Shown piece by piece: positions 16,920 through 25,037 of a DNA stretch of 64,000 nt. The translations under genes were made by a program, and so were the position numbers. Under the pieces are notes generated by a model. That model was not told the DNA's origin, ran no database searches, and saw only the letters and a program-made list of their open reading frames with translations. Position 1 is the stretch's first letter, and each line of letters begins with the position of its first letter. Source of the stretch: Shewanella insulae (GTDB lineage Bacteria; Pseudomonadota; Gammaproteobacteria; Enterobacterales; Shewanellaceae). The stretch is taken from positions 62,001-126,000 of the forward strand of contig NZ_WRPA01000008.1 in NCBI RefSeq assembly GCF_009831655.1, read 5' to 3'.

Positions 16920-19040
16920 ATGGAAAAAAGTTTTACATTAAATCGTCTCGACAACGGTATCGCCGTGCTGACTATGGATGTGCCTGGCGAGACCATGAAT
17001 ACCCTCAAAGCCGAGTTTGGCCCCGAGATCTGTGAGATGTTGGCCGAGATAAAGAGTGATGCCAGTATTCGTGGCGTAGTGCTGATCTCGGGCAAGCAAG
17101 ATTCCTTCGTGGCAGGCGCCGATATCTCCATGTTAGATGCCTGTGCGACCGCCGAGGATGCCAGGGAGCTGTCCAAACAGGGCCACGAGGTGTTCTTAGC
17201 GCTTGAGTCGCTCTCGATTCCCGTGGTGGCCGCCATCAATGGTGCCTGTCTCGGTGGGGGCCTCGAACTGGCCCTGGCCTGTCATCAGCGCGTCTGTACC
17301 GACAGCAAGAAGACCATGCTGGGATTGCCAGAAGTACAACTCGGCCTGCTGCCTGGTGGTGGCGGCACTCAGCGTCTGCCGCGTTTAGTGGGTATTGCCA
17401 AGTCATTGGATATGATGCTCACCGGTAAGCAGCTGCGCGCCAAACAGGCGTTGAAGATGGGGCTGGTTGACGACGTGGTGCCTGAATCGATTCTGCTGCA
17501 GACGGCGATAGAGATGGCGCTGGCTGGAGCACGTCCGGTGAAAAAGCCTAAGTTGTCGACGGTGGAGAAGCTGCTCGAGGGCACACCTGTTGGTCGTAAC
17601 ATCATCTTCGAACAGGCGCTCAAGCAGGTCAATAAGAAGACTCAGGGTAACTATCCAGCGCCGGAGAAGATCATCGACTGTGTGCGTCAGGGCGTAACCA
17701 AAGGCATGGTGAAAGGCCTAGAGGTTGAGGCGCAGCACTTTGGCGATCTCGTGGCCTCAAGTGAGTCGGAGGCCCTGCGTAGCATCTTCTTTGCAACCAC
17801 AGAGATGAAGAAAGAAACCGGCGCCGGCGATGTAACGCCAAAGGCGGTCAACAAGGTGATGGTGTTGGGCGGTGGCTTGATGGGGGGCGGTATCGCCTCT
17901 GTGACCACCACCAAGGCGAAGATCCCAGTGCGGGTGAAGGACATCAGTGAGATAGGTTTAAGTAACGCACTGGCCTATGCCTATAAGCTGCTGGCCAAAG
18001 GGGTGAAACGCCGTCACATGACGCCGGCGGTGCGCGATAACCTGATGGCGTTGATGACCACCACCACGGAATATAAAGGGATCAAGGATGCAGACATGGT
18101 GGTGGAAGCCGTGTTTGAAGATCTTAACCTCAAGCATCAGATGGTGCAGGATGTCGAGCGTGAATGTGGCGAGCACACGATTTTTGCCTCTAACACTTCA
18201 TCCTTGCCAATCAAGCAGATCGCCGAGGCCGCCGAGCGTCCTGAGAATGTGATCGGTCTGCATTACTTCTCGCCGGTTGAGAAGATGCCGTTGGTCGAGG
18301 TGATTGCCCATGACAAGACCTCGCCGCAAACTATCGCCACCACGGTTGCCTTTGCCCGTAAGCAGGGTAAGACGCCTATCGTGGTGAAAGATGGTGCCGG
18401 TTTCTATGTTAACCGGATCCTGGCGCTCTACATGAATGAAGCGGCGAACCTGTTGCTGGAAGGTCAGAGCGTGGATCATCTGGATAAGGCCTTGGTAAAG
18501 TTTGGCTTCCCCGTAGGCCCCATGACGCTGCTCGATGAGGTCGGCATAGATGTGGGCGCCAAGATCTCGCCGATTCTGGAGCAGGAGTTGGGTGAGCGCT
18601 TTAAGGCGCCCGCAGCCTTTGACAAACTACTTGCCGACGATCGTAAGGGCCGTAAGAATGGTAAGGGCTTCTACCAATATGGTGCTAAGTCGAAGAAGAA
18701 GCTGGTGGATGAGAGTGTCTATGGCGTGCTTGGGTTAACACCTGGCACCGATAGCGAGCCAAGAGCATTGGCCGAGCGATGTGTGGTGCAGATGCTCAAT
18801 GAAGCGGTTCGTTGTCTGGAGGAGGGGATTATTGCATCGCCACGAGACGGTGATATTGGCGCAATCTTTGGTATCGGCTTCCCGCCATTCTTAGGTGGCC
18901 CCTTCCGTTACATGGACTCCCTGGGTGCCAAGCACTTAGTTGAGACCTTGAAACGTTATCAAGATCAATTCGGTGAGCGTTTCGCGCCTTGTGATCGTTT
19001 AGTCGAGATGGCCGAGTCGGGCAGTAAGTTCTACGAATAG
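16920..19040 (+). CDS. fadJ: Fatty acid oxidation complex alpha subunit FadJ
   Basis: This 706-residue bifunctional enzyme has an N-terminal enoyl-CoA hydratase/isomerase domain (about 1-190) with the oxyanion-hole segments [12 protein letters not shown] and [16 protein letters not shown] and the catalytic region [16 protein letters not shown] 3-hydroxyacyl-CoA dehydrogenase follows from about 305, with an NAD-binding loop [19 protein letters not shown] and [17 protein letters not shown]. It converts trans-2-enoyl-CoA through 3-hydroxyacyl-CoA to 3-ketoacyl-CoA, which FadI then cleaves. The size and its pairing with fadI (rather than fadBA) identify FadJ. A strong terminator follows. Confidence 0.96.
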   Translation: MEKSFTLNRLDNGIAVLTMDVPGETMNTLKAEFGPEICEMLAEIKSDASIRGVVLISGKQDSFVAGADISMLDACATAEDARELSKQGHEVFLALESLSIPVVAAINGACLGGGLELALACHQRVCTDSKKTMLGLPEVQLGLLPGGGGTQRLPRLVGIAKSLDMMLTGKQLRAKQALKMGLVDDVVPESILLQTAIEMALAGARPVKKPKLSTVEKLLEGTPVGRNIIFEQALKQVNKKTQGNYPAPEKIIDCVRQGVTKGMVKGLEVEAQHFGDLVASSESEALRSIFFATTEMKKETGAGDVTPKAVNKVMVLGGGLMGGGIASVTTTKAKIPVRVKDISEIGLSNALAYAYKLLAKGVKRRHMTPAVRDNLMALMTTTTEYKGIKDADMVVEAVFEDLNLKHQMVQDVERECGEHTIFASNTSSLPIKQIAEAAERPENVIGLHYFSPVEKMPLVEVIAHDKTSPQTIATTVAFARKQGKTPIVVKDGAGFYVNRILALYMNEAANLLLEGQSVDHLDKALVKFGFPVGPMTLLDEVGIDVGAKISPILEQELGERFKAPAAFDKLLADDRKGRKNGKGFYQYGAKSKKKLVDESVYGVLGLTPGTDSEPRALAERCVVQMLNEAVRCLEEGIIASPRDGDIGAIFGIGFPPFLGGPFRYMDSLGAKHLVETLKRYQDQFGERFAPCDRLVEMAESGSKFYE

Positions 19041-19060
19041 CCCTCCTTTATCATTAACAA

Positions 19061-19088
19061 TGCGGCAACATAATGCCGCATTTTTTTT
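19061..19088 (+). terminator. Intrinsic terminator of fadIJ
   Basis: Stem TGCGGCA / TGCCGCA is followed by eight T residues, 20 bp beyond the fadJ stop. Confidence 0.92.
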
Positions 19089-19198
19089 GCCTGAGGACTA
19101 TTTCTGCCTATTTTTTGTTCATCTGTTATGTGAATTCGGTTATCATGCCGAGTTCATTTTGGCTGTTTTCAGCCTTCTGACGCCGTTGTAGTGAGGTA

Positions 19199-19405
19199 GT
19201 GTCTGTGGTGATTTATATTCTTGGTGTACTTATGGTGAGTAGTGTGGCGATGGGCAATATGGCTTTTCGTGCCGGACTAGGGGTTAAACGCTGGGCCATG
19301 TTAGGACTCATCATAGGGCCGGTCGCCTATCCGCTGTTTAGTACTCATAAGCGATTTGCGCTTAAGCGGGCGCAGGGCAAGCAAAGCGTTGCTATTAAGG
19401 TGTAG
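19199..19405 (+). CDS. Small hydrophobic membrane protein, unknown
   Basis: A 68-residue frame begins with GTG at 19199, preceded by GTGAGGTA as a plausible ribosome binding site. It contains a hydrophobic N-terminal stretch (VVIYILGVLMVSSVAMGNM), a Gly/Arg turn and a second hydrophobic stretch (WAMLGLIIGPVAYPLF), then a basic tail rich in Lys and Arg. This suggests two membrane helices with the C-terminus in the cytoplasm. An in-frame GTG at 19208 is an alternative start. A terminator follows at 19494. I do not recognise the family. Confidence 0.6.
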   Translation: MSVVIYILGVLMVSSVAMGNMAFRAGLGVKRWAMLGLIIGPVAYPLFSTHKRFALKRAQGKQSVAIKV

Positions 19406-19493
19406 GGTTACACTCTTAAATCGCTTAGCGAGCCTGTAATGAGCAATGCCTAGCTTACAGGGGGCTTGTAGGATGAAAACTAAGATGAAGATC

Positions 19494-19523
19494 AAAAAAG
19501 GAGCTTATTGTAGCTCCTTTTTT
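19494..19523. terminator. Bidirectional intrinsic terminator
   Basis: A-run, stem GGAGCT / AGCTCC with a 6-nt loop, and T-run. It serves the small membrane-protein gene on the plus strand and the tandem-repeat/39-residue gene pair on the minus strand. Confidence 0.88.
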
Positions 19524-19557
19524 ATGTGTCTGGTTTTCTGAAGTGAATTGACGTCAA

Positions 19558-19677
19558 CTAGTTCCACCAACCCTTTGCCGGGATCACTTCTAGGTGATTT
19601 AGGCCTTCAGGAAGTTTTACTTTCTTGCGCTCTGGTTTGTGGGTAAGTCCTAGAGCTTTTTTCAGTGAATCTAACAT
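19558..19677 (-). CDS. 39-residue basic peptide downstream of the tandem-repeat gene
   Basis: ATG at 19677 is preceded by a strong ribosome binding site (AAGGAG, 8 bp upstream), and the frame runs 39 codons to TAG at 19558. The peptide begins MLDSLKKALGL (an amphipathic helix), continues with a basic KPERKKVKLPEG stretch and ends in VIPAKGWWN. It has no signal peptide or membrane helix. The gene starts 18 bp after the tandem-repeat gene stop and is followed by a terminator, so the two should be one transcript. I do not recognise the family. The good ribosome binding site and operon position are the main support. Confidence 0.7.
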   Translation of the reverse strand: MLDSLKKALGLTHKPERKKVKLPEGLNHLEVIPAKGWWN

Positions 19678-19695
19678 AATCATTCTCCTTAAGAC

Positions 19696-20331
19696 TTAAG
19701 CAACGGCCGAGTTGATGAATTTAACGTGAGGGAACCCAGCGACTTCAACAGGTTTGAACTTAACGTGTGGGAACCCAGCGACTTCCATAGGCTTGAACTT
19801 AACGTGCGGGAATCCAGCGACTTCCATAGGCTTGAACTTAACGTGCGGGAATCCAGCGACTTCCATCGGCTTGAATTTAACGTGTGGGAATCCAGCGACT
19901 TCCATCGGCTTGAATTTAACGTGTGGAAATCCAGCGACTTCAACAGGCTTGAACTTAACGTGTGGGAACCCAGCGACTTCCATCGGCTTGAACTTAACAT
20001 GCGGGAATCCAGCGACTTCCATCGGCTTGAATTTAACGTGTGGAAATCCAGCGACTTCAACAGGCTTGAACTTAACGTGTGGGAACCCAGCGACTTCCAT
20101 AGGCTTGAACTTAACGTGTGGGAACCCAGCGACTTCCATAGGCTTGAACTTAACGTGTGGGAACCCAGCGACTTCCATAGGCTTGAACTTAACATGCGGA
20201 AAACCAGTTACTTCAATCGAACCATTGTTCAAGTTTTGAAGGTCTGCACTTGGAGACAACTCCAGAGGGTTGATTGATGCAGTTGATAGACCCATTGTAA
20301 AAGCTATTGCAGTAACTAGTCCGTTAATCAT
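19696..20331 (-). CDS. Tandem-repeat protein, 13 copies of a 13-residue unit; function unknown
   Basis: In this 211-residue protein a hydrophobic N-terminus (residues 2-19, resembling an export signal but without basic residues) and a polar linker (20-38) precede thirteen tandem copies of EVAGFPHVKFKP plus one variable residue, the last copy ending VKFINSAVA. The first copy has EVTGFPHV; otherwise units differ only in the leading residue (Met or Val). At DNA level the units differ at third codon positions (Gly GGG/GGA, Phe TTC/TTT, Pro CCA/CCG, His CAC/CAT, Lys AAG/AAA) without changing the protein. That supports this frame as coding and under purifying selection. The ribosome binding site GAGAG lies 9 bp before the ATG. 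A sigma-54-like promoter lies upstream. Unit function is unknown; a secreted fibre, binding array or multi-core peptide precursor are all only guesses. Confidence 0.8.
   Translation of the reverse strand: MINGLVTAIAFTMGLSTASINPLELSPSADLQNLNNGSIEVTGFPHVKFKPMEVAGFPHVKFKPMEVAGFPHVKFKPMEVAGFPHVKFKPVEVAGFPHVKFKPMEVAGFPHVKFKPMEVAGFPHVKFKPVEVAGFPHVKFKPMEVAGFPHVKFKPMEVAGFPHVKFKPMEVAGFPHVKFKPMEVAGFPHVKFKPVEVAGFPHVKFINSAVA
19732..20218. repeat. 39-bp tandem repeat array, 13 units (12 full, 1 partial)
   Basis: Perfectly phased 39-bp units without spacers lie inside the repeat-protein gene. Two units carry TGGAAATCC before the Val-type variant, spaced three units (117 bp) apart, which suggests past block duplication. 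Copy number is likely to vary between strains through slippage or recombination. Confidence 0.95.
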
Positions 20332-20363
20332 TGTCTTAATCTCTCAGGGTTGTTGAAGTTATG

Positions 20364-20382
20364 ATGCCAACATTTTGCTGGC
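20364..20382 (-). promoter_or_regulatory. Possible leader hairpin before the tandem-repeat gene
   Basis: On the minus strand GCCAGCA-AAA-TGTTGGC can pair over 7 bp with one G-U. It lies in the predicted leader between the sigma-54-like promoter and the ATG. There is no U-run, so it is not a terminator. Confidence 0.3.
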
Positions 20383-20397
20383 GCTTGAGAGATGTAC

Positions 20398-20414
20398 TGC
20401 AGGTGTTATGCCAA
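20398..20414 (-). promoter_or_regulatory. Sigma-54-like (-24/-12) promoter for the tandem-repeat gene
   Basis: On the minus strand TTGGCATAACACCTGCA has the GG-N10-GC spacing that defines RpoN promoters and close agreement with TTGGCAC-N5-TTGCA (C to T in the -24 block, T to C in the -12 block). Transcription would begin near 20388, leaving a leader of about 57 nt. No enhancer-binding protein gene is adjacent. Confidence 0.5.
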
Positions 20415-20481
20415 TTTTTATTTTTAGAGCTTTTTTAGTCTATATTGTTCCTCGTTAGCCTGTTTTTCATTTATTTCATGA

Positions 20482-23400
20482 CTAGGCTTTTTTGTGGTGT
20501 GACACAGGGGTATAGCTAAAGCTTTCCTGTTTAAGGAGACCGGTAAAACTGGCTTCATTTACAGCCTTACTGTATATAAATCCTTGTATTTCCTCGCACT
20601 TTAGCGCTTTCAAAATGCTGAGCTGAGAAGCTTCTTCTACGCCTTCGCCGACCACTGAGAGTCCCATGTTGTGGGCAATGGTGATGATAGAATCGACCAT
20701 TTTCAGATCTCTGTCAGACTTATCTATATCGTCAACAAAAGCCTTATCTATTTTTAGGGTGTCAATTGGGAAGCGCTTTAAATATGACAGTGACGAATAT
20801 CCGGTGCCAAAGTCGTCTAACGCAAGGCTGACGCCCATCTTAGAGAGTTGCATCATCACCTTTATCGCCTTTTCTGGCTGTTTTATGACGGTTCCCTCGG
20901 TAATTTCAAGCTCAAGGTTGGCTGCAGGCAGCTGAGTAAGACGTAAAATTGACTCTATGCGCTGTTGAAGGTCCGGAAGTGCGAATTGTTGTGATGATAA
21001 ATTGACGGCGACACGGCCGTCGAATAAATTTTGACGACGCCAATTTTGTGCCGCGAAACAGGCTTTACGCAGAACGACCTCGCCAATCTCGACAATGAGC
21101 CCGTTCTCTTCGGCCAACGGGATAAAGTCGCTGGGCGGAATGAGACCATGTTCTGGATGATTTAGCCTTACCAGGGCTTCCATACCGGCCATTTTGCTGG
21201 TTCTAAGGTCTATCTTAGGCTGATAGTAGACTTCGAAGAGATCGTCTCTCAAACCTTCGCGGATAAGGTTCTCTACTTCCAGCTGACGGATGGCATTTCG
21301 ATTGAGCGATTCTGAATAGAATTGATAACGATTGCCGCCGGCAGACTTAGCATGATACATGGCAATGTCGGCTTTACGCAGAAGCGCCTGCTCATTCTGA
21401 TCGTCTTCTGGGTAGAGCACTATACCTATACTTACGCCGACGACGACTCTGTCTTTCGTCAGTTCGAATGGGCTGGAGAAGGCATCTACTACATGGTTGG
21501 CGATGACGGCGCTGGAGCCGATATCCGGGTTGTTATCGACCAGTATGGCAAACTCGTCCCCGCCCAAACGATAAATACTGGTATGGTACGGGACGGTGGA
21601 TTCTATGCGTCTGGCCACTTTGATCAGGAGCTCGTCACCCACCTGGTGCCCTAATGAGTCATTGATCTTCTTAAAGTTGTCTAAGTCCAGCACCATAAGG
21701 GTATGGTGGGTATCTTTCTTTACCAGGTTACCTAGGGTAACCATGAGGCTCGATCGGTTTGGCAAGCTGGTGAGCAGATCGTTGTTGGTCAGCTTACGTA
21801 ACTCTTCTTCCTGCTGTTTACGACGAGATATATCGGAGAAGACCCCAACATAATGGGAGAGGACACCTTGCTCGTCGTAAATGGCATCGACGGTTAGTTC
21901 CATCAGGAAGCTGCTGCCATCGCCCTTGGCGGATTCAACTTCGTTACTCCAGCTACCTTGCTGTTGAAGAATATGACGAATCTGTTCAGAGTAGCTCTCG
22001 GGATAAAGGTCAAATTTAAATATCTCGCCGATAAAGTCATTGCGACTCTTCTCACAGAGATCGCAGCAGGCTTCGTTGACTTCAACAAATTTGAACTTGT
22101 TGTCCAGGATGAACATGCCTTCGGAGATATTTTCGATGGCGCGTTCGAACAGTCTTAGCTGTTCCTCAGCCTGTTTGAAATTGCTGATGTTTTTGATGGT
22201 GCCCGTCATACGCAGGGCTTTATCTTCCTCGTCGCGCTCGACGATTTTCGCCCTGTCCAAGATCCAGATCCATTGATCATCTTTGCCCTTGACTCGGTAG
22301 GCAGCCTCGAAGTGATCGGTTTCGCCGTAGAAGTGTTTATTTAGCGCCGTGTTGACACGCTCTTGGTCCATGGGGTGAATATTGCTCTCTTCACCATCTT
22401 CTCCCGAGCGCTGCCCATCACGTGGAAATTCGAGAGAGCCCCAGATATTAGAGCGGTAGATCTGGCCAGTTTCTATATCCCAGTCCCACATCTCATCACC
22501 GCTTCCCCACAGAGATAGCTTCAGTCGTTCTTCCGACTTGGCTATCTGACGCTGCACCTCTCTTCTTCTTAATGCAGCTTTGACTATGGCTCCTGTGATC
22601 AAGAGAGTAATGAGTAGGTAAACGAGTTTAGCTTGAATTGATAGCCACCAAGGAGGAGTGATTTCTATCTGGATACTCTTAACTTCTCCTTTTTTGCCTG
22701 TCAGAGGGTCAATAGCTTGGACTTTAAAAGTATAGTCACCTGGAGATAGATTTGTATAGGTTGCTGAATTAATACCCTGAGATTCTAGCCAACTATCTGT
22801 TAAACCACTCATTTGATATGAATACTGTAACTGGTCATTCATATTTCCTGGTGAGATAAATTTAAAGGTAAATGGGTAATCTGAATACTTTAGTGTTAAG
22901 TTTTTTGAAAAATCTAGGCTTTTACTTAGCACTCCATTTCCAACAGGCTCTGGAACATTGAATATTAAAAGTTGTTCTAAAGATACTTTGGGTGGTAAAA
23001 GAGTATTTAATTGGCTCAATATGGCGTTAGCGGATATTTTTGTTACACCGGAAATACCGCCTATATATATATTGTCGTTTATGTGTGCTATTGACTGTGT
23101 ATTATACTCCCCTTGACTACCATATTCGGATGTCAAAGAAATTGTTTCGCCATTTTCCCTTACTAGTATTATTTCTGCGTTTGAAGAAGCAAATAGATTG
23201 CCGTTGTATGATGTAAGTGCATATATAGGTTTGGTTGTTTCAAATAAGGTGGATACTTTGTTGTTAGCAAGGTTTACTTGTGATATCGATTTTCTTGTTC
23301 CAAAATATAGTTTTCCACTTTTTGAGTAGATATCTGTTACCATATCCTCAGTGAAAATTGGAGTTATAACCCCGTCAGTTAATTTAAAAAGACCACCTTG

Positions 23401-24750
23401 TGTCGCTATCCATATCGAGTTATTCAAGTTTTCTATATCAAAAATAGGGTTGCCAGTATCAATGACTAATTCGCTTTGTTTCATCGACTCAAGGTCTACT
23501 GAAATTATTTTTCCGTCAAATGTACCCGCGAAAATGCTGTTTTTACTATCTATTGATTTGACGATGAAAAATCGCTCTTGATTAATAACTCTTCTTTCAT
23601 TTGATGATAAATCTATCGTTAAGAGGCCTTCAGATGTACCTACATATAGCGTGTTGTTCGCAATGACTGCCGATTTAGGACCTTTTATATTAGAATCATA
23701 ATATGAAATGTTGTTAAGATTTTCATTATATATTCCAATTATCTCAGAATCAGACGCAATAACTAATCTGTTTTCATCTAGAGTATTTATAGACCAAACA
23801 TTCTCTGTGATATTATATGTGTTAAGTATATTTTTTTGTTTGTTAATTAATGCGAACCCATTATTTTGAGTGGCTAAGTATAAGTTCCTTTCTCCTATGT
23901 ATAGATCTGGAGCATTTATTGAGTTGCTATTTGTTTTGCCTAGTTGTAAGAAAGCTCCACGCTTACTTTTGAAAATTGATTTTTTATTAAAGAAGTATAT
24001 CTCATTATTTTTATCTACAATGGATTCAGGAATTGCTGGCGTATTTAATAATGAGTTGTCCTTAATGTTAAACATTCCTTCCGCTGACACTCGGTAGACT
24101 TCTTCTTCATAATTCACGATGTCGACTGTATTTGTGTAGAGTAATTCTGCTTCATCTTCAGATATTGAATAAACATTTCCATTGTAAGATCTAATAATAA
24201 TGGAGGAGTTCGTCGTTATTATTTTTTTTATGCCACTGGCATTAATACTGTATGAGCTGAGCTTTTTTGATAAATTTGTATCTAACTTATGAATAAAGTT
24301 ATCTGTACCGATTAATATGTTATCTTTGCTTTCATATATAGACCAGATTTGTTCATTTTCGAGGGCATCAACTTTGTTAAATATGTCTAGCTCGCGGTTA
24401 TATAGGGCTAGCCCTTTATCTGTACCGATTAAAAGTCTACCATTCTTGTCAATATATAAGCTACGAATAAATGAACTTGGAAGGGAGTTATTATCGTTAA
24501 CTGAAAAATAGTGTTTGAATGCTTTCCCATCGAATCGGTTAAGGCCATTAAGGGTCCCTATCCAAACATAACCATATTGATCTTCGACAATAGAAGTGAC
24601 CGTACTCTGAGATAGGCCTTCAGGAACATTGTAATAATCAATGTTGAGAAGCGCTCCACTTGATGTTGCATGTTCGACTGCGAAACACTGGCTAGAGAAT
24701 GAGGCAGCCAGGAGGAAAGATAGTGCAAATCTTATAAGATATTTAGGCAT
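20482..24750 (-). CDS. Large sensor: two-component-type propeller, Y_Y_Y, PAS, GGDEF and EAL domains
   Basis: The product is about 1422 residues. A signal peptide (MPKYLIRFALSFLLAASF, cleaved near CFA-V) leads to a periplasmic beta-propeller (about 45-600; repeats such as GYVWIGTLNGLNRFDG). Then come a Y_Y_Y domain (about 620-695), one transmembrane helix (about 705-730), two PAS domains (about 745-990), GGDEF with an intact GGDEF motif (1063-1067, YRLGGDEFAILVD) and EAL with an intact EAL motif (1191-1193) plus DDFGTGYSSLSYLKRF. It should make and/or degrade cyclic di-GMP in response to an external ligand. No RxxD inhibitory site is visible before GGDEF. I prefer ATG 24750 because it starts the signal peptide; in-frame starts at 24783 (ATG) and 24789 (TTG) exist. 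The propeller-encoding DNA is much more AT-rich than the GGDEF/EAL half. Confidence 0.9.
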   Translation of the reverse strand: MPKYLIRFALSFLLAASFSSQCFAVEHATSSGALLNIDYYNVPEGLSQSTVTSIVEDQYGYVWIGTLNGLNRFDGKAFKHYFSVNDNNSLPSSFIRSLYIDKNGRLLIGTDKGLALYNRELDIFNKVDALENEQIWSIYESKDNILIGTDNFIHKLDTNLSKKLSSYSINASGIKKIITTNSSIIIRSYNGNVYSISEDEAELLYTNTVDIVNYEEEVYRVSAEGMFNIKDNSLLNTPAIPESIVDKNNEIYFFNKKSIFKSKRGAFLQLGKTNSNSINAPDLYIGERNLYLATQNNGFALINKQKNILNTYNITENVWSINTLDENRLVIASDSEIIGIYNENLNNISYYDSNIKGPKSAVIANNTLYVGTSEGLLTIDLSSNERRVINQERFFIVKSIDSKNSIFAGTFDGKIISVDLESMKQSELVIDTGNPIFDIENLNNSIWIATQGGLFKLTDGVITPIFTEDMVTDIYSKSGKLYFGTRKSISQVNLANNKVSTLFETTKPIYALTSYNGNLFASSNAEIILVRENGETISLTSEYGSQGEYNTQSIAHINDNIYIGGISGVTKISANAILSQLNTLLPPKVSLEQLLIFNVPEPVGNGVLSKSLDFSKNLTLKYSDYPFTFKFISPGNMNDQLQYSYQMSGLTDSWLESQGINSATYTNLSPGDYTFKVQAIDPLTGKKGEVKSIQIEITPPWWLSIQAKLVYLLITLLITGAIVKAALRRREVQRQIAKSEERLKLSLWGSGDEMWDWDIETGQIYRSNIWGSLEFPRDGQRSGEDGEESNIHPMDQERVNTALNKHFYGETDHFEAAYRVKGKDDQWIWILDRAKIVERDEEDKALRMTGTIKNISNFKQAEEQLRLFERAIENISEGMFILDNKFKFVEVNEACCDLCEKSRNDFIGEIFKFDLYPESYSEQIRHILQQQGSWSNEVESAKGDGSSFLMELTVDAIYDEQGVLSHYVGVFSDISRRKQQEEELRKLTNNDLLTSLPNRSSLMVTLGNLVKKDTHHTLMVLDLDNFKKINDSLGHQVGDELLIKVARRIESTVPYHTSIYRLGGDEFAILVDNNPDIGSSAVIANHVVDAFSSPFELTKDRVVVGVSIGIVLYPEDDQNEQALLRKADIAMYHAKSAGGNRYQFYSESLNRNAIRQLEVENLIREGLRDDLFEVYYQPKIDLRTSKMAGMEALVRLNHPEHGLIPPSDFIPLAEENGLIVEIGEVVLRKACFAAQNWRRQNLFDGRVAVNLSSQQFALPDLQQRIESILRLTQLPAANLELEITEGTVIKQPEKAIKVMMQLSKMGVSLALDDFGTGYSSLSYLKRFPIDTLKIDKAFVDDIDKSDRDLKMVDSIITIAHNMGLSVVGEGVEEASQLSILKALKCEEIQGFIYSKAVNEASFTGLLKQESFSYTPVSHHKKA

Positions 24751-25037
24751 AATTATTAGTTTGATTATTAGCCAATAATGCATAGGCAACAGTTATTTAA
24801 CCTACTTTATTCAGAAAGAGGGGGATTTGTCAAAAGAACACTGAATTTTCTTGTTTGCAAATTACTTTCATTTTCATTGTCTTTCAGAGCTTTGTACTGT
24901 GCTTGGCCGTCTGGGGTTTTGTATTATCTGCTTGATCCAATGGGATTCAGCCTTTTGTAGTGTATCTGATGCAATAGGAGCAATGCGTAAAAATAGTGCC
25001 GAAAAGCTACACATTGAAACTGGAAAGATTGGAGCAC

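Noticed and set aside
19732..20218. CRISPR-like array
   Set aside because: Units are contiguous with no unique spacers, and they code for protein.
19726..20277. Long open frames on the opposite strand and in another frame across the repeat array
   Set aside because: They are by-products of a 39-bp (multiple of three) repeat lacking stops. Only the minus-strand frame with EVAGFPHVKFKP shows synonymous variation and has a ribosome binding site and partner gene.
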